DNA from: Nocardiopsis algeriensis
Lineage (GTDB): Bacteria; Actinomycetota; Actinomycetes; Streptosporangiales; Streptosporangiaceae
Length of the DNA: 64,000 nucleotides
NCBI RefSeq assembly: GCF_014203695.1
Contig: NZ_JACHJO010000006.1
Location: 186,001 to 250,000, forward strand
Direction: 5' to 3'
The notes under the pieces are model-generated. The model ran no database searches. It was given only the letters and a program-made list of their open reading frames with translations, and was not told where the DNA came from. The number at the start of each line of letters is the position of its first letter. The stretch's first letter is position 1. The position numbers were made by a program, and so were the translations under genes. This document shows, piece after piece, positions 34,824 to 43,776 of the stretch.

Positions 34824-37800
34824 GTGTACCTGAAGAACCTGACGCTGCGCGGCTTCAAGTCGTTCGCGTCCGCCACCACCCTGCGCTTCGAGCCCGGCAT
34901 CACCTGTGTGGTGGGTCCCAACGGATCGGGCAAGTCCAACGTGGTGGACGCCCTGTCCTGGGTGATGGGTGAGCAGGGTGCCAAGTCCCTGCGCGGCGGC
35001 AAGATGGAGGACGTCATCTTCGCGGGCACCGCCACCCGCCCCGCCCTCGGCCGGGCCGAGGTCAGCCTGACCATCGACAACGCCGACGGTGCCCTGCCCA
35101 TCGACTACACCGAGGTCACCATCCGGCGGACGATGTTCCGCAACGGCGGCTCCGAGTACGCCATCAACGGCGACACCTGCCGCCTCCTCGACATCCAGGA
35201 CCTCCTCAGCGACTCCGGCATCGGCCGTGAGATGCACGTCATCGTCGGCCAGGGCCAGCTCGACACCGTCCTGCACGCGGGGCCCGAGGAGCGGCGCGCC
35301 CTCGTCGAGGAGGCCGCGGGCATCCTCAAGCACCGCAAGCGCAAAGAGAAGGCGATCCGCAAGCTCAACGCGATGCAGGGCAACCTGGACCGGGTCGCCG
35401 ACCTCGCCGCCGAACTGCGCCGCCAGCTCAAGCCGCTGGGCCGCCAGGCCGAGCTGGCCCGCCGCGCCGCCGTCATCCAGGCCGACCTGCGCGACGCCCG
35501 GCTGCGCCTGCTCGCCGACGACATCGTCACCCTCACCGAGCAGCTCGCCAAGGAGGAGGCCGACGAGAAGGAGGTCCTGGTCCGCCGTACCGCCGTCGAG
35601 ACCTCCCTGGCGGGGGCGCAGGAACGCGAGGCCGAGCTGGAGGCGCAGGCCACCGAGGCCGCGCCGCTCCTGGCCCGCGCCACCGAGGCCTACCACGCCC
35701 TGTCACGCCTGACCGAGAGGCTGGAGGGCGTGCGCGGGCTGGCCGTCGAGCGGCACCGCAACCTGGCCGCGGCCGACGCCGAACCGGTCCACCGGCGCGA
35801 CCCCGAGGAACTGGAGGCGGAGGCCGAGGAGGCCGCGGCGCAGGAGGAGGAGCTCCTCCTGCGGCTGGAGGAGGCCCGGGAGGTCCTGGAGACCGCCGTC
35901 ACCGAGCGGGCCGCCGCCGAGGACGCCCTGTACCGGGAGGAGAAGCGGCTGGAGGCGGCGAGCCGCGTCGCCGCCCAGCGGCGCGAGGGCATCGTGCGCA
36001 CGGCGGCCCGGGTGGAGAGCCTGCGCGGCCGCCTGGCCTCGGGCGAGGCCGAGACCGCCCGGTTGGAGGAGGCCGCCCGCCAGGCCGCCGAGCGCGCCGC
36101 CCGGGCCCAGGCCGAGTACGAGACGGTCGCCGAGGAGGCCGCCGGCCTCGACGAGGGCGATGCCGAGCTCGACACCGCCCAGGAGGAGGCGGCCCGGAAG
36201 CTGGCCGCGGTCGAGGCCGAGCTCCACCGGCTCCGCGAGGCGGAGCGCGCGGCCGAGGGGGAGCGTGCCGCGCTGGCCGCCCGCAAGGAGGCCCTGGAGC
36301 TGGGGCTGGCCGGCAGGGACGGCGCCGCCGTGCTGCTGGGCGCCGACCTGCCCGGCATGCTCGGCAGCCTCGCCGCCCTGGTGCAGGTCGAACCCGGCTG
36401 TGAGACCGCCGTCGCCGCCGCGCTGGGCGCGGCCGCGGGCGCGGTCGCCGTCTCCGACCCCGGCACCGCCCTCGCCGCTCTCGAACTCCTGCGGGCCGAG
36501 GACGCGGGGAGAGCCGGAATCGTCGTCGCGCAAGCGGTGCCCCGTGCGCCCCGCGGCGAGTGGCCGCCGCTGCCGGCGGGGGCGCGCTACGCCCTCGACG
36601 CCGTCACCGCACCCCAGCACCTGGCCGGCGCGGTCGCCGCCCTGCTGGACCGCGCCGTGCTCGCCCCCGACCCCGCCACCGCACGCGACCTGGCCGCGAA
36701 GCTGGAGGGCGTGCGCGCCGTCACCCCCGCGGGTGACGTGTTCACCGCGGCGCTGGTCCACGGCGGTTCCGCGGCGGCGCCCAGTCTCCTGGAGGTCCAG
36801 GCGGCCGTCGACGAGGCGGCGGAGAAGCTGGAGGCCGCCTCCGAGGCCGCCGATGCGGCCGCGGAGGCACTCGAGGCGGCCGAGGCCGAACGCGCCGAGA
36901 TCTCCGCGCGGGCCCAGGAGCTCACGGCCCGCCGCCGCCACAGCGACCGCAGGCGCAACGAGATCGCCCAGCGGCTGGGCAAGCTCGGCGGGCAGGCCCG
37001 CTCGGCCGAGGCCGAGGCCGGGCGCTACACCGACGCTGCGGTCAAGGCGGCCGCGGCCCGGGAGGAGGACGCCGCCGGGCTGGCCCGGCTGGAGGAGGAG
37101 CTGGCCCAGGCCGAGGAGGCGGCGAATTCCCTCGAGGAGGAGGCACCCGACCCCGACACCCGTGACGAGCTCGCCGCCCAGGCCTCCCGGGCCCGCGCCA
37201 CCGAGATGGAGCGCCGCCTGGCGGTGCGCACGGCCGAGGAGCGGGCCCGCGCGGTCGCCGGGCGCGCCGAGCAGCTGCGCGCCCAGGCCCTCGAGGAGCG
37301 CAGGGCCGTGCAGCGCGCCGCGGAGCGCCGGGCACTGCGCACGGCCCAGGCGACTCTCGCCGAGGCGGTCGCGGAGGGCGCCCGCACGGCGCTGGAGCGG
37401 ATCGCGGTCTCCCTGTCCGCGGCCGAGGCCGAGCGGCGGGCCGCCGAGGCCGACAAGGAGGCCCGCGACGCCGAGCTCAGGACGGTGCGGGCCCGGGTCC
37501 GTGAACTGTCGGTCGAACTGGAGAAGCTCACCAGCTCCGCGCACAGCGGCGAGGTGGCCCGGGCCGAGCGCCGCCTGCGCCTGGAGCAGCTGGAGGCGAA
37601 GGCGATGGAGGAGATGGGCGTCGACGTGCCGACCCTCGTCTCCGAGTACGGTCCCCGGGTGCCCGTTCCGCCGCCCGCCGACGCCGACGAGAACGCCGTT
37701 CCGGTGCCGTACGTGCGCGAGGTGCAGGCCAAGCGCGCCAAGGCGGCCGAGCGGCAGCTCAACCAGCTCGGCAGGATCAACCCGCTGGCGCTGGAGGAGT

Positions 37801-38369
37801 TCGCGGCCCTGGAGGAGCGGCACGGGTTCCTCAACGCCCAGCTGGAGGACCTCAAGAAGACCCGGCGCGACCTGATGGACATCGTCCAGGAGGTGGACGC
37901 GCGGGTGCAGGAGGTGTTCGCCTCCGCCTACCTGGACGTGGAACGGGAGTTCGCGGCGATCTTCGGCCGCCTGTTCCCCGGCGGCGAGGGCCGGCTGCTG
38001 CTGACCGACCCCGACGACATGCTCACCACCGGTATCGAGGTGGAGGCCCGCCCGCCCGGCAAGAAGGTCAAGCGCCTGTCGCTGCTCTCGGGCGGCGAGC
38101 GCTCCCTGACCGCGGTCGCGTTCCTCGCCGCGATCTTCAAGGCCCGCCCGTCCCCCTTCTACGTGATGGACGAGGTCGAGGCGGCGCTGGACGACACCAA
38201 CCTCCAGCGCCTCCTGGTGATCTTCGAGGAGCTGCGCGCCTCCTCGCAGCTGATCGTGATCACCCACCAGAAGCGCACGATGGAGGCCGCCGACGCCCTC
38301 TACGGCGTCACCATGCAGGGCGACGGCATCTCCCAGGTCATCAGCCAGAAGCTCGACCGCCCGGCCTGA
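34824..38369 (+). CDS. smc: Chromosome segregation ATPase SMC
   Basis: 1181-residue condensin core protein. Walker A GPNGSGKS at 31-38, two long coiled-coil arms flanking a hinge (about residues 490-660, around LGADLPGMLGSLAALV), then signature LLSGGERSLTAVAFL and Walker B YVMDEVEAALDD in the C-terminal head. I took GTG 34824 (MYLKNLTLRGFKSF), five bases after GGGAGG; GTG 34818 would add two residues. Partners ScpA and ScpB are not in the window. It dimerises and extrudes DNA loops from ParB sites. Confidence 0.97.
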   Translation: MYLKNLTLRGFKSFASATTLRFEPGITCVVGPNGSGKSNVVDALSWVMGEQGAKSLRGGKMEDVIFAGTATRPALGRAEVSLTIDNADGALPIDYTEVTIRRTMFRNGGSEYAINGDTCRLLDIQDLLSDSGIGREMHVIVGQGQLDTVLHAGPEERRALVEEAAGILKHRKRKEKAIRKLNAMQGNLDRVADLAAELRRQLKPLGRQAELARRAAVIQADLRDARLRLLADDIVTLTEQLAKEEADEKEVLVRRTAVETSLAGAQEREAELEAQATEAAPLLARATEAYHALSRLTERLEGVRGLAVERHRNLAAADAEPVHRRDPEELEAEAEEAAAQEEELLLRLEEAREVLETAVTERAAAEDALYREEKRLEAASRVAAQRREGIVRTAARVESLRGRLASGEAETARLEEAARQAAERAARAQAEYETVAEEAAGLDEGDAELDTAQEEAARKLAAVEAELHRLREAERAAEGERAALAARKEALELGLAGRDGAAVLLGADLPGMLGSLAALVQVEPGCETAVAAALGAAAGAVAVSDPGTALAALELLRAEDAGRAGIVVAQAVPRAPRGEWPPLPAGARYALDAVTAPQHLAGAVAALLDRAVLAPDPATARDLAAKLEGVRAVTPAGDVFTAALVHGGSAAAPSLLEVQAAVDEAAEKLEAASEAADAAAEALEAAEAERAEISARAQELTARRRHSDRRRNEIAQRLGKLGGQARSAEAEAGRYTDAAVKAAAAREEDAAGLARLEEELAQAEEAANSLEEEAPDPDTRDELAAQASRARATEMERRLAVRTAEERARAVAGRAEQLRAQALEERRAVQRAAERRALRTAQATLAEAVAEGARTALERIAVSLSAAEAERRAAEADKEARDAELRTVRARVRELSVELEKLTSSAHSGEVARAERRLRLEQLEAKAMEEMGVDVPTLVSEYGPRVPVPPPADADENAVPVPYVREVQAKRAKAAERQLNQLGRINPLALEEFAALEERHGFLNAQLEDLKKTRRDLMDIVQEVDARVQEVFASAYLDVEREFAAIFGRLFPGGEGRLLLTDPDDMLTTGIEVEARPPGKKVKRLSLLSGGERSLTAVAFLAAIFKARPSPFYVMDEVEAALDDTNLQRLLVIFEELRASSQLIVITHQKRTMEAADALYGVTMQGDGISQVISQKLDRPA

Positions 38370-38386
38370 GACCGGGCGGGAAGAGG

Positions 38387-38418
38387 GGCGGCCCCCTCCT
38401 GGGAAGGAGGGGGCCGCC
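38387..38418. terminator. Convergent terminator after smc
   Basis: A perfect 14-bp stem (38387-38400 with 38405-38418) and a GGGA loop lie between smc and the convergent subtilase gene. Confidence 0.85.
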
Positions 38419-38438
38419 TTCGGCCGGGGGCTGCGGAA

Positions 38439-41063
38439 TCAGCCGCGGTCGATGGTGATCACCGGGGAGGTCCAGGTCTCCCAGTGGTCGGGGTTGCCCT
38501 CGTCGCCGAGCGCCTTGAGCGCGCGGACCTCCAGGCGGTAGCTGCCGTCCCGGACGTCCGTGATCCGGCCGTGGGCGTTCACGTAGGTGCCGTCCCAGGC
38601 GTAGCTGAAGAACGCCGTGGGGGTGGCGCTGCGCCCGACCTGGTCCACCGCGACGCCGATGTCGTGGCGGGGGTGGACCGGGCGGCCCGTGCGCTCGTCG
38701 ACGATCCTCATCTCCAGGCGCGTGACGTGGTGGTCGAAGTGCACGAGGACGTAGGGCACGTCGGGCAGGCCGTCGACCTGTCCCAGGGTGTAGGTCTCGC
38801 CCTCGGGCCGGTTCTCGAACGAACCGCCGGACACGCACTCCAGACCCGAGAAGGCATCGCAGTCGGTGATCCGCGACAGCCAGGGGAGGTCGTTGCCGCC
38901 CCCGGTCATCGCGTCGATCTCCTGGTAGTCGCCGTTGTAGGCCGCGTAGGGGACGCGGTAGGTCTGGCCGTCCACCTCGGAGACGACGACGTAGCCGCCG
39001 TAGATCATCTGCTCGTAGTCGCGGGCCGGCGGGGTCACCGTCACGGTCACCTCGGCGGAGGAGCGCGGGGCGACGGTCACGGTGTCCTGGCTGAAGGACA
39101 CGTCGGCGAACCCGTCGTTGAAGCCGGGCGCGAAGGTGTCGCCGTGGGTGCCGAGCGCACCCTCGTGGGACAGCTCGTAGACGGCTTCCTCGTCACCGTC
39201 GTTGGAGATGGTGACCGTCTCGGTCACGGTACCGGCGGTCTCGCCCAGGGACAGCTTGCCGGGGGTGACCGCGGTGGTGGCGAGCACCGAGCCGGGGACG
39301 TCCATCATGCCCGCACCCTGGCGGTGGACGTTGTCGAGGAGTCCGAGGCCGGGGTTGCCCCACCAGGCCTTGGGGTCGGCGCTGTTCTGCAGGACGGTGC
39401 GCACCTCGTGCGCCTCCAGGTGGGGGCGCGCCTCCAGCAGCAGGGCGACGCCGCCGGCGACGTGCGGGGAGGACATGGAGGTACCGCTGATCGTGGCGTA
39501 TTCGCCCTTGGCCATCGGGTAGGTCGAGTTGATCAGGCCGCCCGGGGCGCCGATGTCCGGCTTCAGGGCGAGGTCGGCGGCCAGGCCGTAGGAGCTGAAG
39601 GAGCTGATGAGACCGCCCGTGGGGTTCGGGACGGTGAGCAGCTCGTCGCTCCAGGAGAGGGTGACGGTCTCGCCGGCCTCCAGCAGCTCCAGCAGGTGGG
39701 CGCCGGAGGTGTCGGAGATGCCGACGGAGAAGGCACCGCGGTCGGCGACGCCGCCGCCCGCGAACAGCCCCGGCACGTTGTTGCGCATGACGACACCGGT
39801 GGCCCCCGCGTCCAGGGCGGCGTCGTACTTCTCGGCGAACGTGCACTCGCCGCGGACGATGAGCGCGGTCCGGCCGGTCAGGTCGCCGACCTCGTCGCCG
39901 AGGGAGGGGCAGGCGCGCCCGGCGTCGGCCAGGGGGTCGGTCTCACCGCTGGTCGGCGGCTCGGGGGCGTCGCCCATCGCCATGTAGGCGATTCCCTCAC
40001 CGCTGGGGTTGGCGGTGGCGGAGGCGCTCTGGACGTGGGTGTTGTCGTAGGAGGCGACGCCGATGACGTCCTCGCCCAGGCCCGGGGCACCCGCCGAGTA
40101 CAGGCCGGTGGCGCCCTCGTTGCCGATGGAGGCGACGACGACCATGCCCTGGTCGACGAGGTTGTCGGAGGCGGTCGCCGTCGGGTAGCCCGGCCAGGAG
40201 TGCGACGAGCCGATGCTCATGTTGAGCACGTCCATGTCGTCGGCCAGGGCCTGCTCCATGGCGGCGATCATGATCTCGGAGGTCGTGGAGCCGGCGCAGC
40301 CGAACACCTTGTAGGCGCCGAACTCCACACCGGGGGCGACACCGGTGATCTCGCCGTCGGCACCGACGATGCCGGCCACGTGCGTGCCGTGGCCGTGGCA
40401 GTCCTGCGGGTCGTCGTCGGGGACGGGGACGGCGTCGGGGTTCTGGGCGTTGAAGTCGTCGCCGACGAAGTCGTGGCCGGCGACCACGCGGCTGTTGGGG
40501 AACCCGCCTCCGCCGAGATCGGGGTGGGTGTAGTCGATGCCGGTGTCCATGACGGCCACCCGCAGTCCCTCACCGGTCAGCCCGAGTTCGTTCTGGGCGC
40601 TGTCGGAGCCGGTCATGGGCAGTGCCGTGCCCATGTCGGGGGTGCTCTCGTCGACGTCGGGGATCTGGTAGGTGACGACGGGGTACACGGCGCTCACGCC
40701 GGGGATCTCCCGAACGGTGCCGACCTGGGTGTCGTCCATCTCCAGGGAGAGGCCGTTCCACAGGTCCTGGAAGGAGTCGTGCTCGCTGTACTCCAGGCCG
40801 TGTGCCTCGGCCTCGGCGCGGAACTCCTCCTGCTCCTCCTCCACCTCGGCGGGGGAGGAGCCCTGCGCGGTGGGCGGGCTCTCCAGTTCGACGAGCCAGC
40901 GGCCGCTGACCTGGTGGACGAGTTCTTCGCCCTCGGGGGCGGGAACGGGATGCAGTGGGGCGAGTTCCGAGATCTCGTCGGCGCCCGCGGGCGCGGCGGA
41001 GACCAGACCCGCCAACAGGGTCAGCCCGGCGACGGACGCCAGGTGCTTCCGGGGGGGTACCAC
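38439..41063 (-). CDS. Secreted S8 (subtilisin-like) serine peptidase
   Basis: 874 residues. Signal peptide MVPPRKHLASVAGLTLLAG... to AGA, an I9-type inhibitory propeptide to about residue 140, then the catalytic domain with Asp173 (VMDTGID), His225 (HGHGTHVAG) and Ser529 (SGTSMSSPHVAGG). A protease-associated (PA) domain (RGECTFAEKYDAALDAGA) is inserted between His and Ser, as in large subtilases of the kumamolysin-unlike, cucumisin/C5a-peptidase type. After Ser come Fn3-like beta domains. GTG 41063 is chosen as the only start giving a clean signal peptide. Probably an extracellular scavenging protease. Confidence 0.93.
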   Translation of the reverse strand: MVPPRKHLASVAGLTLLAGLVSAAPAGADEISELAPLHPVPAPEGEELVHQVSGRWLVELESPPTAQGSSPAEVEEEQEEFRAEAEAHGLEYSEHDSFQDLWNGLSLEMDDTQVGTVREIPGVSAVYPVVTYQIPDVDESTPDMGTALPMTGSDSAQNELGLTGEGLRVAVMDTGIDYTHPDLGGGGFPNSRVVAGHDFVGDDFNAQNPDAVPVPDDDPQDCHGHGTHVAGIVGADGEITGVAPGVEFGAYKVFGCAGSTTSEIMIAAMEQALADDMDVLNMSIGSSHSWPGYPTATASDNLVDQGMVVVASIGNEGATGLYSAGAPGLGEDVIGVASYDNTHVQSASATANPSGEGIAYMAMGDAPEPPTSGETDPLADAGRACPSLGDEVGDLTGRTALIVRGECTFAEKYDAALDAGATGVVMRNNVPGLFAGGGVADRGAFSVGISDTSGAHLLELLEAGETVTLSWSDELLTVPNPTGGLISSFSSYGLAADLALKPDIGAPGGLINSTYPMAKGEYATISGTSMSSPHVAGGVALLLEARPHLEAHEVRTVLQNSADPKAWWGNPGLGLLDNVHRQGAGMMDVPGSVLATTAVTPGKLSLGETAGTVTETVTISNDGDEEAVYELSHEGALGTHGDTFAPGFNDGFADVSFSQDTVTVAPRSSAEVTVTVTPPARDYEQMIYGGYVVVSEVDGQTYRVPYAAYNGDYQEIDAMTGGGNDLPWLSRITDCDAFSGLECVSGGSFENRPEGETYTLGQVDGLPDVPYVLVHFDHHVTRLEMRIVDERTGRPVHPRHDIGVAVDQVGRSATPTAFFSYAWDGTYVNAHGRITDVRDGSYRLEVRALKALGDEGNPDHWETWTSPVITIDRG

Positions 41064-41191
41064 CTTGTCAACACTTCCCTTCTCGTTGCGCGCACCGGGA
41101 CTCCGGGGGAGAGAGCGGAACAGCCCGGAAGATGTCGGGCTATACACAGCATCAAGTCCTTGCACGGTTAAAAGGCGCGCATAGCAACGAG

Positions 41192-41220
41192 ATCATTGCT
41201 TTGTGCCACCAATGTGTCAA
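41192..41220 (-). promoter_or_regulatory. Promoter of the subtilase gene
   Basis: On the minus strand TTGACA (41220-41215), 17-base spacer, AATGAT (41197-41192). It lies in an AT-rich island and gives a leader of about 120 bases. Confidence 0.5.
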
Positions 41221-41424
41221 TGTTCGCCAAGACTCAATATGGCCACGGACCGTGCGAATACAGCTCCTCCGGGGAGCGTGTCGCCACATTCCGAAAACAG
41301 ACAAACAGTGCTTTTTGTATGGGAATTGGATAAAAGCGACTGGGGGTCGCGGTCGCCTCTCCGCCCTCCGTCCGGAGAAGCTCCAGGTCGACGAGGGGCC
41401 GGGGCCGCAGCCCGGCGGCTGCCC

Positions 41425-41580
41425 GGGCCGAGTACTGTGGAGGAGTCGGGCGATTCGCCCGACCGGTACCGAAGGAGCGAAGTCCGGTACGCGGCCGCAC
41501 CGGCCGCCGAACCCGGCGCTGTCCCGCAACTGTGAAGCCCCGCCCCGGCGGGGACGAGCCAGGTCGCCTCCCCGGTGCCG
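41425..41580 (+). promoter_or_regulatory. Cobalamin riboswitch
   Basis: The conserved B12-box core is present: GGCGCTGTCCCGCAACTGTG at 41515-41534, followed by a variable stem and GACGAGCCAGGTCGCC near 41554. Upstream CCGAAGGAGCGAAGTCCGGTACG-type bases match the start of the fold. Its end is about 80 bases before the GTG of the substrate-binding lipoprotein. It represses the downstream uptake genes when adenosylcobalamin is high. Boundaries are approximate. Confidence 0.88.
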
Positions 41581-41660
41581 GCGTCCCCGTCCTCGTGGGA
41601 AGGACAGGCCGTCTCGCGACAAGGCTGCTCCCCTTCCCCCTGGTCTCACCAAGGAGCACC

Positions 41661-42662
41661 GTGCGGATCACGCACCGACTTCCCCTCGCCCTCCTGGGCA
41701 CGGCACTCGCCCTCACCGCCTGCGGCGGCCAGGAGGCCGCCGCACCCGAGACGGACGAATCCGCATCCCCGTCCCCGGCCGCGTCCTGCGCCCCGCCCGA
41801 GGCGGACCCGAACCGCACCCCCGTCGGCGACGGCACCTTCCCCGTCACCGTGGCCGACGACACCGGCGAGGTCACCCTCGAGGAGAAGCCCGAGCGCATC
41901 GTCTCCCTCTCGCCCAGCCACACCGAGATGCTCTTCGCCCTCGGCGCCGGAGAGCAGGTCGAGGCCGTGGACGAGTACTCCACCCATCCGCCCGAGGCAC
42001 CCGTCACCGACCTGAGCGGCTTCACCCCGAGCGTGGAGGCCGTCAGCGAGTACGACCCCGATCTGGTCGTCCTCACCCCCACCCACGAGGAGACCGCCGT
42101 CCAGCTCGGTGAGATCGGCGTGCCGGTCCTCGTCCTGGACGCTGCCGCCGACCTCGAGGGCACCTACGCCCAGATCCGCCTGCTCGGCGACGCCACCGGC
42201 AACCCCGAGGAGGCCGACGCCGAGGCCACCCGCGTCGAGACCGAGTTCAACGAGATCGTCGAGGAGGTGTGCGCCGAGGCCGGGGACTCCGGGCTCACCT
42301 TCTACCAGGAACTCGACGAGACCCCGTACGCGGCCACCTCCGAGACCTTCATCGGCCAGGTGTACGCCTCCTTCGGGCTGGTCAACATCGCCGACGCCGC
42401 CGACGACGGCAGTGCCGCCGGCTACCCGCAGCTGTCGCAGGAGTACATCGTCGAGCAGGACCCCGACCTGATCTTCCTCTCCTACGGCGACGAGGCCGCC
42501 GTCGACGCCGTCGCCGAGCGCCCCGCCTTCGACACCGTCACCGCGGTCCAGGACGGCGCCGTCCACCTGCTCGACGCCGACATCGCCTCCCGCTGGGGGC
42601 CGCGTGTGGTCGACCTGGCCCGCACCATCGGTGACGCCGTCCTCGAAAGCACCGGTCGGTAG
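41661..42662 (+). CDS. btuF: Cobalamin-type ABC transporter substrate-binding lipoprotein
   Basis: 333-residue lipoprotein with lipobox LTAC (Cys21) and a long helix-linked BtuF/FepB-type (cluster A) binding fold. PERIVSLSPSHTEMLFALGAG and DPDLVVLTPTHEETAVQL are typical. The GTG at 41661 has AAGGAG ten bases upstream and gives a proper signal peptide; the longer upstream frame runs through the riboswitch. The B12 riboswitch makes cobalamin the probable ligand, though the fold alone fits siderophores too. The permease starts with no gap. Confidence 0.88.
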   Translation: MRITHRLPLALLGTALALTACGGQEAAAPETDESASPSPAASCAPPEADPNRTPVGDGTFPVTVADDTGEVTLEEKPERIVSLSPSHTEMLFALGAGEQVEAVDEYSTHPPEAPVTDLSGFTPSVEAVSEYDPDLVVLTPTHEETAVQLGEIGVPVLVLDAAADLEGTYAQIRLLGDATGNPEEADAEATRVETEFNEIVEEVCAEAGDSGLTFYQELDETPYAATSETFIGQVYASFGLVNIADAADDGSAAGYPQLSQEYIVEQDPDLIFLSYGDEAAVDAVAERPAFDTVTAVQDGAVHLLDADIASRWGPRVVDLARTIGDAVLESTGR

Positions 42663-43700
42663 GTGTCCCAGGGCGTCGTCGGCCGCACCCTCGGGTGGCT
42701 CGCCGCAGGACTGGCCGCGCTCGCCGCGGCCGCCCTCCTCGGCGTCACCGCGGGTGCGGCCTCCTTCTCGGCGGCCGACACCGTCCGCCACCTGTTCAGC
42801 CTCCTGCCGTTCGGCGGCGCGTCCCCGCTGACCGAGCGGCAGGCGGCCCTGCTCGTGGAGCTGCGCCTGCCGCGCGTGGTGATGGGAGCGGTCGTCGGCG
42901 CGCTCCTGGCCACGGCGGGCGCCGCCTACCAGGGTGTCTTCCGCAACCCGCTGGCCGACCCGTACCTGCTCGGGGCCGCCTCGGGCGCCGGGCTCGGCGC
43001 GACCTCGGTCATCGTCTTCGGCAGCGAGTTCGCCGACGACCCCCGCGCCCTCGTGCCCGTCGCCGCCTTCGTCGGCGCGCTCGCCGGGGTGGCCGCCGCC
43101 TATCTGCTCGGCAGCATGGCGGGCGGGGGAGGCACCACCGCGCTCCTGCTGGCCGGTGTGGCCGTCTCCTCCTTCCTGACCGCGGCCCAGACACTGGTCC
43201 AGCAGATGGGCACCGACCAGCTCCAGCGCATCTACGCCTGGCTGCTCGGCGGCCTGGGCCGGGGCGGCTGGGACGACGTGCGGCTCGTCGCCCCCTACGC
43301 GGTGGCCGGCCTGGCCGTGCTGCTGCTCAGCGGCCACCTGCTCGACATGCTGGCCCTGGGGGACGACAAGGCGGTCAGCCTCGGCCTGAACCCGGGCGCC
43401 GTGCGCGTCGCGGTGATCGCCGCGGCGTCGCTGGCCACGGCCGCGGCGGTGTCCTTCAGCGGCCTCATCGGCTTCGTCGGCATCGTCGTCCCGCACATCG
43501 TGCGCCGCCTGGTGGGTTCCGGCTACCGTGCGATCCTGCCGGTCACCGTGCCGGCGGGCGCCGCCTTCCTGGTCGGGGTGGACATCGTCGCACGCACCGT
43601 CGCGGCCCCCTCCGAACTGCCCGTCGGGGTGGTGACGGCCTTCCTCGGAGCACCCTTCTTCGTCCTCGTCCTGCGCGCGACCCGCCACCGGGCCGTATGA
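42663..43700 (+). CDS. btuC: FecCD-family permease for cobalamin
   Basis: 345 residues, about nine to ten helices. RLPRVVMGAVVGALLATAGAAYQGVFRNPLADPYLLG is a classic FecCD/BtuC signature; GLIGFVGIVVPHIVRRLVG is the coupling-loop region. It directly abuts btuF, and both lie behind the B12 riboswitch. An ATPase gene (btuD) would be expected next, but ftsY follows instead. Assigned as cobalamin uptake by the riboswitch; a siderophore role is possible. Confidence 0.87.
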   Translation: MSQGVVGRTLGWLAAGLAALAAAALLGVTAGAASFSAADTVRHLFSLLPFGGASPLTERQAALLVELRLPRVVMGAVVGALLATAGAAYQGVFRNPLADPYLLGAASGAGLGATSVIVFGSEFADDPRALVPVAAFVGALAGVAAAYLLGSMAGGGGTTALLLAGVAVSSFLTAAQTLVQQMGTDQLQRIYAWLLGGLGRGGWDDVRLVAPYAVAGLAVLLLSGHLLDMLALGDDKAVSLGLNPGAVRVAVIAAASLATAAAVSFSGLIGFVGIVVPHIVRRLVGSGYRAILPVTVPAGAAFLVGVDIVARTVAAPSELPVGVVTAFLGAPFFVLVLRATRHRAV

Positions 43701-43776
43701 CCGGCCCGCTTCGTTCCCGGCGCGCCATCAGGGTGTGACGTGTTCGCGTCGGACACTCTGGGAGACTGGAGCGGCT

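Noticed and set aside
38484-41171. An 895-codon plus-strand open frame opposite the subtilase gene.
   Set aside because: It is the antisense shadow of a well-supported gene, Val/Gly/Ala/Asp-rich and without domains; such shadows are common at this GC content.
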